Assembly: GCA_036172665.1 (NCBI GenBank)
Contig: CM069870.1
Span: forward strand, 24,712,001 to 24,776,000
Direction of reading: 5' to 3'
DNA from: Prosopocoilus inquinatus
Lineage: Eukaryota; Arthropoda; Insecta; Coleoptera; Lucanidae
DNA length: 64,000 nucleotides
A model generated the notes under the pieces. The model worked only from the letters and a program-made list of their open reading frames with translations. It was not told the DNA's origin and searched no databases. Made by a program: the position numbers and the translations under genes. Positions 55,601 to 64,000 of this stretch are shown in pieces; the stretch's first letter is position 1, and every line of letters begins with the position of its first letter.

Positions 55601-56130
55601 GGTCGCCTTGCCTAAAAATGCCCCCGGAACAACCAAATCGACAATTAACTTTACACCCTCCTCACCTGCAATTAGTCTAGATTAGTGAGTCATAGGCGAG
55701 AGCGAGGGGGGTTGTGCAAACGTTTCTGTGGGGGCGGATGTATGTACGTTTATCCGTATGGATATATGCGCCGGCCGGCGGTGTCGGTGCAAGCCGTCTA
55801 GATGCCTGCACTGGGGTGTTGTCATGGTGACGTTCTGTTGGTCGGAACCCTAAAGTGCACCCGCGTGCAATCGATATATCGCACGGAGGGTAATTTTCGC
55901 AAGCTGGATGGGGGCGACGAAAAACGCGGCAGTTCGTCTTGAGTCACTTGCACGCGGCCAAAACGCGGAGAGGAAATTAAACGCGGGCCCGAACACTTCC
56001 ACTTCTCCCCTCTCACAATCGGATGAAAGGGAAAAGCAACAGCAGCCCACGTATTTGACGAGACGTGGTCGCATTCGTTTATTGTAAAATTTTGTAAACC
56101 AAATACGGGCCCCGTTAATCGGTTTTGCAT
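55600..56130. promoter_or_regulatory. GC/CpG-rich block of unknown role
   Basis: Marked GC rise (GAGAGCGAGGGGGG, GCGCCGGCCGGCGGTG, AACGCGGGCCCG). Minus-strand frames stay open for 74-102 codons, as expected from composition. Candidate promoter/5' region; no exon with a recognisable domain. Confidence 0.35.
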
Positions 56131-57608
56131 TTACATTTTTAAGTGATTTTGATTTACATTTGATAATTATTTGAAGTACTAAGTAACGTACGTCGTATAA
56201 ATATAAATAATTTGACTATAATAATAAGTCAAAAATGAATACACTTTACGACAGTCATAAAAGAGAAGTGAGTAATAAGATATTCCATGAGAGAGGCGTC
56301 ATCAAAACTAATGCCCCAGAGCCGCCGATGCAACCTTGCACTTGTGAGAGTGAGTCATGAATCGGGTTACTGTCTCGCATCGATCTAGTGGGTGGTGGTG
56401 GCAACACGGACGGAATCCTGCACCATTGTAGTTGCCTGCCGGACGGAGACAAAAAATCCCTACCGCTACGAATAAGGAAATTAAATATGGGTGTGCTGTC
56501 TGCCATAAGTTCTACGTATGTAAAACCTGCAGACTCGATAATTAAAATGTTTTAGGAGGGTGGGGGTGGGGGTGGTGTATCTTATTCTATATAAATTGAA
56601 TCTTGTTTTGCAATTATTACTTCCAACACCAAAATCTGTTGGCAGATGCCCTTGCAGTTTTTAGTGTGCGGAGCAAGAAAAGCGTATTCAACTCGAAAAG
56701 GCCGTAAATTTCTCGAGGAAGGTGTAAGAATGTGAAGTTATCGCAGGATCTCAAGTTGTAACAACAATTGCCACTTGTGCAGATTATGGCCGTAATTAAT
56801 GTCGTCGCGCTCTCATGTTTTCTTCTTTCTCATTTTAAATAACACGATTTGTTGGTTGGTTGTCGGGCAATTATTGGATTGAGTGAAACTATAGTAACAA
56901 ATTTCATTGAAAAATAAATACGGTTCAACAATGGCAGAACAATTTGCTAACATAAGACAAATGATTACGTCTCATGATAAATAAGGGTCGGACATTCCTA
57001 GGATATCTGGTAAAAACCAGTACAAAGATAAAGAAAGCAACGGCGTAGATTTCAACGTCGCCGCTGAACGGTTTTTATGTCCAAGGCACTCTCTCCCCCG
57101 CGCTCATTGCATCAGAAGCAACCGTTTGATGTAAATTACGTGTGTAACATAATTGCCTTTATAGTTTCCTTCAAATTAATAATTATGAAAACATTATAAT
57201 TCTTCAATGTAGCTTTTAAAAAGACTGGCATAATACATTTAATTCTTATCAATTATAGCGCCGTCACTGCAAAAAGAATGAGAGTTCATTTCGGAATGAA
57301 TTGATTATGTAAACAAGTTTTTATAGCCAGTCGACCAGAACTGTAGTGGTTACTGCGTGCCGCATAGACTTCTCGGGCTTCGACTGGTTTATTGTTTTGT
57401 TTTTACAGGGCAGACACGTTAAAGATTAGAACTTTTTCCGACTATGATCGCTTCAGCATATTAGTAGTTCCTCGTATATTTAACGAAACCTTCCGCCTAA
57501 AATGTGCCTAGGCCTGATGATGAAGCAAGCAGAACTTGTTACGGTAAGTTTTGCTTTAAGTGATAAAGAAAAAAAAATTCAATGTTTCGATACAAACTGA
57601 AATTGAAT
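56131..57608. other. Non-coding, with a G-rich run at ~56555-56577
   Basis: GGAGGGTGGGGGTGGGGGTGG could form a G-quadruplex. The remainder shows no recognisable feature. Confidence 0.45.
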
Positions 57609-58025
57609 TTCATCCCCATAGGGATATTTAATAACGTAGAATGGATTGACACGAGGGTTTTTTTTTTGCTTCCCATCCGAAAAGAGGGTGTTTTAAGTTT
57701 TTCATCCACAATAGAAAAGTCGATCTCGAATTGGGTTTTGAACTCTCTTCACTTATCAAGCAAATCGTTATGGACCATCCAGGTTGCAATTTCCGTTACT
57801 AATTTCCAAAATTTGAACTTGCTCCAGACAGTTGCTCTTGAGTCTGTTTTTCAATTTTTAAGAAACTGTAATAGAAGAAATAATTATGTAAGCTCGTTTT
57901 CTGATTCCTACAAGCAAACCTTGGCTTACATTCGCACATCGTTCACATCGGTTACATAATAACAGCTGCCGGTAAAGTCAAATTAGTCATCGGGATTTTT
58001 AAGACCTAGAGCAAAGCTTTTGTAA
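57609..58025 (+). repeat. Segmental duplicate (copy A)
   Basis: Matches 61302-61733 through CCCATAGGGAT, GGATTGACACGAGGG, TTTTTCATCCACAAT, TGGACCATCCAGG, ATTTCCAAAATTTGAACTTG and ATAACAGCTGC. A 125-codon frame crosses it (57582-57959), but the other copy is disrupted, so I regard the frame as incidental. Confidence 0.8.
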
Positions 58026-59128
58026 ATTGTTGCGTTGCAAAGTGACATATGAAAAAGAATTAAATTGCAAAACTTGAATCCTGATGGTAATGTAACGCTT
58101 TAGGGGTTGCGGAGCGGAGACAGATTTAACTCAACACAAACTACGTAAGGCACATTTACACTCCCCGATTTTTTTAATAAGATTTGGCTCTCTGGATACG
58201 GCTTGGAGATAGAACACGCTCTGTTTTTGGTTCAATTCAAATTTTGCTACACTTTCGTTCCGAAAAATTTTAAATTGGTCAAAGAATTGGATCAAATCGC
58301 GTGGAAGAAATCGGGTAATCTGAAACGGCCTTAAGATTCGCCAATGGAACATTTTCATTGCTCCGTCGGCAATGCAACAATTTTGATCACTCCGAGTACA
58401 GTAGATGAGCTCAACAAAATTTTTATACATCACGGAAGTTGTCCCAAGGTCCCTTTTCCCCAGGAAAAAAAAACTTCAAAGGACACTCCTTAATTGTTTG
58501 TATTACATCAAAATTCCAAACTGCTCTCGTTATAGATTCATTTTCTTTCTTGCTTTAAACCCATCAATTATTTGAGCAGTCACCATTTCCACATTTCCAA
58601 ATGCAAGAAAGGACTTGCTTATTCCAATAGAATTAACATCAAATCATCTCGCTTTCTAGTAAGAACCTCATACCACAAATCTAATTCATTAATGCCGCTT
58701 GCATAAATGAAAGCATCACTCGCATTTAGGGTTAATATTGGGTTTTTTGCAATCAAATTTCTTGTCAAAACCTTTGGAATCGCCTACCTTAAGAAACAAG
58801 ACGTCCAACAACTATGCCAGTAAGACATTCTGGTTGGCATGCAGATGGATCAGGGGAAGTAGAAACCCATAAATACCATGCGTCAGTATTTTTAGACACC
58901 CCCTCAGTAATCTTGCCCCTACAAGAAGAAACGCAAAGAGCAAAGCATTTCATTTTAACGGCGGCCCGGTGCGATCGAGACATTTAAAGTTTCTAACCCG
59001 TATTGAGATGCGGACAATTTCTCAAGAAACTTTCCAAGAACAAGAAAATTACCTTGAAATGGAATTCAGTCCCTTAGCTGAAGCTAGTCGGAGAAATCCT
59101 AATTAGTTCAGGAGCTCCATTCTCAAGT
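58026..59128. other. Non-coding, nothing recognised
   Basis: The minus-strand frame at 58131-58433 (100 codons) has ordinary amino acid use but no known motif and no splice or start support. Confidence 0.4.
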
Positions 59129-59263
59129 CACTTGACTAAAATCGTATGCAGAACTGACGTCAAAATCACGCAATTCTCGAACGATCTGTAAAGTTTTGTA
59201 TAAGAATATACTCCATTTTGAACGTCATTTTCGCATACGATTTTAGTCGAGTGACTTGAGAAT
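59129..59263. mobile_element. Small foldback
   Basis: ATTCTCAAGTCACTTGACTA and TAGTCGAGTGACTTGAGAAT are near-perfect inverted ends, and AAAATCGTATGC/GCATACGATTTT continue the stem. 135 bases. Confidence 0.75.
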
Positions 59264-60269
59264 CTGTTTGTTGGAAAGCCCCCACAGGGATATTGTTGCA
59301 AATCAAAGAATGACCATGACCAATAAAATTAATTCTAAAATGGATTCCAGGTCCCCGATTGGTGGACCCAGTCTCTGACTAGCTGGTTGGGGGCCTCCTC
59401 ACTAGTCCTAATGGCTTTCGTAACTTAACCAAGGTTAAGGATTAAAAGTAAGAATCTCTTGAAAAGTCCACTGGAGTAATGTTCCAGGTCAAAAACAAGA
59501 AGATAAATATAATTTATTGAGCAGGTACTCGCCGGACGTTGCTGAGGAAGTTCTTTGAAGAATCTTTCCAAATTTTTCTCTTATTGGTCAAAATTATGGA
59601 AAACGGAGATGCGGCGAAACAACACAACCAGGCTAGCTGTAAATTTTGATGCCTGACGGAGTGAAACCGATACCTGAGGAACATTTTCAACTTCAAGAAT
59701 GTGAGATTTCTAGGAATTAATTGCTTGGAAGATTTGGGAAAAGTTCAAATTCAATTAATTGCTTAGAAGGTTTGGGAAAAGTTCAAAAAGGTCGCAGTTC
59801 CGCACCCTCCCACTCTCTCTCTCTCTGCTGAATGCTCACCAGAATTAAGGTCAGGTTACCCGAAAACCCAGTTCCAGATCACGAGTTGATGAAACTGAAG
59901 CTGATATCCTAGCTAGAAAAGATGCTGAGCTTTTCTCATTAACCCTGACCCTTTTTGTGGAGGAGATGAAAAGCAAGAATTTGCGAAAACAAAAAAGTTC
60001 TATTCGAACAATATTCCGGGTTAAAAATGGTCATTGCAGGTTGTTTTCTTAGAACATGTACCATTGCATTGGCGCAGCGAGGCAAGAAACACTTTAGTTT
60101 TCTGAAAACTAATTGCTTCAATGATTTTTCTCTTAATGATCAACTTGGTTGCAGTTCTGAACTACAATTTTCCTAGTACAAAACTGACTCGAGCTCAAAT
60201 CTCATTTATAGATTGCTTGAAGATATTCTTAAAGCTTCCTTGACAAAGCTTCAATTACCACAGCGAAAA
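59264..60269. other. Non-coding with a (CT)n tract and a short duplication
   Basis: (CT)n lies at about 59812-59832. AATTGCTTRGAAGRTTTGGGAAAAGTTCAAA occurs twice near 59720 and 59758 (38-base period). Confidence 0.5.
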
Positions 60270-60520
60270 TATGCGAATTTGTATGGGGATCAATGAAGCT
60301 GTGGATCGATGAAACGATCACGCGACGGATCAATGATTCTATAAAGTGATGGACCGATGATATAATGGTTCGATGAAGCGATGGATCTACGGATTAATAA
60401 AGCAGTGTATGAGACGAAGAATCAACGATTCCATGGACCGATGAATCAATGACTCCATAGCACGGATTGACGAATAAATTAAATTGATAAACCCATGAAT
60501 CAACAAAGTTATGAATGAAT
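60270..60520 (-). repeat. Degenerate GATCCATCG minisatellite, inverse of 18235-18480
   Basis: GATGGATCGATGAAGCGATGG-like units recur at irregular spacing. In reverse complement they are the same family as at 18.2-18.5 kb. Confidence 0.7.
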
Positions 60521-60840
60521 GACTGGCGATGTTCAACTGAAGGTTTCTAGGTATGGAACATGTGGGCAAAGAGATGTTAAAGCTTTATTCAAGTTTTGTA
60601 TTCAAATCACTTCAGTTACATAAGCAATCAAGGGCACCAATGGCAAAACTACTACTTAAAAAAAATTGTTTATCAAAGTTTTCCAGAGGATTACATGGCA
60701 TATTATCATGTTCAATTCATAACTTAATAAAATATTTACAACTACCTACATATATTTAGGGTATGTCGGTGAAGCCCCTCGTTGGGCACGGAAAACACTT
60801 GAAGATATAAACACCCTTCAAAATTGTCAATTTGACTTAG
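60521..60840. other. Non-coding, nothing recognised
   Basis: A 68-codon frame (60553-60759) has no domain. Confidence 0.45.
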
Positions 60841-61309
60841 GTCAACTGCATCTGGATGTGATTTCGTTTGATGCCATTCCCTATTCTTTCTTTCTTTTAA
60901 TGGACGAGGTATCGTATCTCTAGGCGTCGCCTACTATGAGCATATTGTCAATCCTACTAGAATGTAGCCCAATTCGCTGGAATTCCATCCCCACAAGTCA
61001 ACTGCATCTGGATGTGATTTCGTTTGATGCCATTCCCTATTCTTTCTTTCTTTTAATAGTCGAGGTATTATACCTCTAAGCGTCACCTACTATGACCATA
61101 TTGTCAACCCTACAAGAATGTAGCCCAATTCGATGGAATTCCATCCCCATAGGTCAACTGTATCTGGATGTGATTTGGTTTGATGCCATTCCCTATTCTT
61201 TCTTTCTTTTAATAGACGAGGTATCGTATCTCTAAGCGTTGCCTACTATGACCATATTGTCAACCCTATGTAGAATGTACCACTACCAATTCGATGGAAT
61301 TCCAAACCC
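60841..61309 (+). repeat. Tandem repeat, 156-bp period, three copies
   Basis: GTCAACTGYATCTGGATGTG starts each copy at 60841, 60997 and 61153. Copies share GATGCCATTCCCTATTCTTT, CGAGGTAT and CCTACTATGA.CATATTGTCAA. The array abuts the segmental duplicate that follows. Confidence 0.9.
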
Positions 61310-61733
61310 ATAGGGATTTTTTTCAACGCAGGATGGATTGACACGAGGGCTACGGTTTTATTTCCTATCCGAAAAGAAGGTTGTTTCCAGTTTTTCATCC
61401 ACAATTGAAAAGTCGTTCTCGGTTTTGAACTTTACTCGCCTACCAGGCGAAGTCGTCGTGGACCATCCAGGCCACAATTTCCGTTAATAATTTCCAAAAT
61501 TTGAACTTGCTCCAGACAATCCCTCTCTCTCTCCCGAGTCTATCTTTCAATTTTTAAGAAAGAACACCTAAATACTATCACAGAAGAAATAATTATGTAG
61601 GCTGAGCTCCTGATTCCCACAAGCAAACCTTGGTTTACATTCGCACATCGGTCACATCGGTTACATAATAACAGCTGCGGGTAAATTAAAGTTATTCATT
61701 GGGATTTTTAAGACGTAACGCTAAGCTTATGTA
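61302..61733 (+). repeat. Segmental duplicate (copy B)
   Basis: Partner of 57609-58025, with short insertions (CCTCTCTCTCTC near 61525 and GAACACCTAAATACTATCA near 61562). Confidence 0.8.
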
Positions 61734-62480
61734 AACGGGATATTAGGTCGTTCATTTTCATATACATAGGTAGCTTTTTTGATCAGAAGTTAGTTCGACA
61801 AAGACCCTTGTCACAGGTCACAGTGCGCAAGCTCATGTCGTCTAATGGTGTGCCTCTTCCTTCTGTCGTGTAAGTTATATTTTGCAACTCTGCCCTTTAA
61901 AAGAGACATTCTCTATTTTTGACTTCTTTTTCTACGTTCACCTATTTTCTTTAGCACACTTTGGCCACTGATCTTTGTCATCTAAATCAAAACAATCGCA
62001 ATGGGTATTCTGAAATGGTGATAAATAATGTAGAGAAATGTAGAGTTTTTTTAATTTCAATATACATAATATAAAACGCACACCTGAAAGTCCTTTGACA
62101 TAATTACTTGGGAGTGGATGGTCTTAGGTCTTCTTGAAGGTCATTCAAACTATTGAATTAACGTAATCAGTCTGTATGTACTTATTCAAGGTCAAGGCCC
62201 ACTTCTGATGTCAAAAAAACCTAAACCTCGCCACTCTCTCTCTCTCTCCTCTCTAACAATTGATTACTTTCCCTTTTTATCATGCGGATACAGTTGAAAC
62301 ATAAATAATCACAATGTTTCCGATGATAAATTTACTATTAAAATAATCGTCGTGCGCCATCGACGAAACGCCCCCGAGTCCCCCGCGCATATAGACAAAT
62401 AATGAATAAAAAGAGAGGCAAGAATAGTTGATGACTACACGGAATAATAGATATCGTGAGTGCCTAGACATAATGGGGTG
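61734..62480. other. Non-coding with a (CT)n tract
   Basis: (CT)n at about 62233-62252; otherwise nothing recognised. Confidence 0.5.
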
Positions 62481-62660
62481 AGGTGAGACAACCCCACCCT
62501 ATTTTAAAACAAATGCAAGCGGAATGCACGCGCGACGCGAGCGGGGCGGAGCTAAACGAGGTCAGGGACCTGTCGGCTACCCCTTCCACGGTCGTCTACC
62601 CCACACCATACCGCCCCGTCGGGAAGCTTTTGCCCTTATTAACCCCTCACGCTGCCTGCT
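62481..62660. promoter_or_regulatory. GC-rich block with an Sp1-like GGGGCGGAGC
   Basis: CpG-rich sequence with GGGGCGGAGC near 62550. It could be a promoter. The open frame starting at 62483 runs into low-complexity FFLFES and lacks a domain. Confidence 0.3.
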
Positions 62661-64000
62661 CCAAGTTACCTATATACTCCACTTTCAATTACTTCCTCTT
62701 CTCCTCATTTTTTCTTTTTGAGAGTTTTTTTTAAATTTGCACTCACTAATTATGTTTTCGGTTATTATTTTTGAAGCTAACCCAAAGGGCATGTGTGTAA
62801 CTAACGCCTTTAATTAAAATTGTTTTGTTTGCTCGGATTTAATGAAGAAAAAATAATATGAATTAGGCTGGTGCTCCAGTTACGTTCATTTTCTGGACGT
62901 GTCAAATTGTTTTCTGTAGCCAATACTAAAGCGTCAAGATTATACTTGGATTGTTATTTTCTTTTATTTTTTTAGAATATTTAAAATACAATCGAATGTT
63001 AAAACAATTACATAGTTACTGTTCAAATTGCTATTATTATTTTATTTATTATTTATTTGTTGGTTTACGCGATGGTGTGTTTACTTTCACTTTCTTTAGC
63101 AGGCATAAAGAAACGGTTTTCAAGTTTTGCAGTTTTCAGAATGACATAAGGTCGTCAAGTATCGCAGTGGCCACATACTTTCGTTAATTGCTATAATTTT
63201 GGCAACGGTGAAAAAATAAACTCCTTGTTTATAATGTACAGTTCCGGATATACATACATAGTAAACGATATTCCGTTAAACTTAAATTGTATAATAAATG
63301 TTTAAAATTAAGAAGAACCCTGTAACTCAAACTATAATCGCAGCGGAAGAAGGAAATCAGACGATGATGGTAATCAAGTACATGTAGAAAGAAGTATTAT
63401 GCTTGAATTATCGAAATTATACGTGGTACACCTGTCAGAAACTGTGCAATTTTATACCATGCCATTTAAACATGAGGATTGTTGTTTGCAAAACCACATC
63501 TTTCAAATTAAAAAGAACATGTAAAGGAAATTAAATTAAAATACCAGCTGTCAAAATTAATGTCATTATGGTATTACTGTTTTATTAATTTTTTAAATTC
63601 TTTTTGGGTTGTTTCAGTTTAACTGCATACGTACACAACTAAGGCCCGATCTTTCCAACTGCAGATAAATTTATCTGCTAGATAAGACCCTAGGAACCTA
63701 TTATCGACACAATGGTTTCCAAGGATATTACCTAGCAGATAATTTTACTAGGAGGTAATATAAATAACAGAAAAAATAAACCAGTGTCAATTTCACTTAC
63801 GTTAACGTGAATCTACGGACCTAAAAATGAATCAAATGTGATACTGATTTGGTTGTCGAATCAATTTTTTTTTTGTGAAAAGAAATTACGTACATCTATT
63901 GGTGATATTGTAATGAACAGTTATAGGCAAATAATTCATTTGTACGCATGTCATCAAAATCGGTAATCACGTTATAAGGGAGTAAAAATCACAATGGGTT
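62661..64000. other. Non-coding; small MITE-like fragment near 63650-63760
   Basis: TTTATCTGCTAGATAAG and TTACCTAGCAGATAA near 63670-63740 are imperfect inverted pieces, possibly related in type to the MITE at 4996. The remainder shows nothing recognisable. Confidence 0.4.

Noticed and set aside
57582..57959. A 125-codon open frame
   Set aside because: It crosses the duplicated module; the partner copy at 61302-61733 carries indels that break the frame, so no protein is being maintained.
58131..58433. A 100-codon minus-strand frame with ordinary composition
   Set aside because: No recognisable motif, no promoter or splice signals; cannot be told from chance in 64 kb.
60841..61309. A CRISPR array
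   Set aside because: 156-bp repeats in direct contact without spacers, in a eukaryotic context; a tandem satellite.

Overview
This window reads as arthropod, most likely insect, nuclear DNA. It is AT-rich and long ORFs are almost absent. The one multi-exon gene I can assemble belongs to the MADF/BESS class that is expanded in insects, with an insect-type TCAGT initiator upstream. Many foldback elements carry termini of the TATACAGGGTG type, common in insect genomes. A beetle or other repeat-rich insect would fit, but the order cannot be fixed from sequence alone.

Coding content is small. (1) A three-exon plus-strand gene (49749-49980, 50394-50521, 51247-51756) joins in consistent splice phases into a 289-residue MADF-domain protein with a BESS-like C-terminal segment, a poly(A) signal and a CpG-rich 5' region. 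(2) A single minus-strand exon (13118-13259) starts a protein I do not recognise, ends at a GT donor, and has a CpG-rich upstream region; its downstream exons are not visible and probably lie to the left or outside the window. (3) Decayed transposon coding: a pogo/Tigger-like DDE transposase pseudogene inside a recognisable element (42528-44075) and a non-LTR reverse-transcriptase C-terminal remnant (about 28430-28910).

The rest is repeats in layers. Foldback or MITE-like inverted repeats lie at 4996, 5581, 10082, 10609-11453 (nested), 14755, 16245, 25331, 31012, 32504-34295 (nested), 35576, 40057, 41093, 46007, 46249, 53141, 54945 and 59129. A Ty3/gypsy-type LTR with primer binding site (20901-21709, minus) has lost its internal region. 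Tandem arrays include a ~342-bp satellite (29.1-30.1 kb), a ~420-bp satellite (53.8-54.95 kb), a 156-bp triplet (60.8-61.3 kb) and a 124-bp doublet (20.2-20.4 kb). Long A-rich (22.7-25.6, 37.6-39.5 kb) or T-rich (47.1-49.0, 53.4-55.5 kb) tracts are studded with a recurring motif around the palindrome ACGATCGT.

The most interesting signal is a set of hammerhead-ribozyme-like motifs. In one family (5627-5671 minus; 54983-55029 plus) the conserved core and all three stems of a minimal type-I hammerhead sit at the apex of an inverted repeat, as in Penelope-like elements and animal retrozymes. A second, weaker family occurs in successive ~420-bp satellite units and in two foldbacks. A degenerate array of CTCF-like GAGATGGCGC motifs (36.68-37.57 kb) and a duplicated splice-acceptor segment in the MADF gene are further points of interest.
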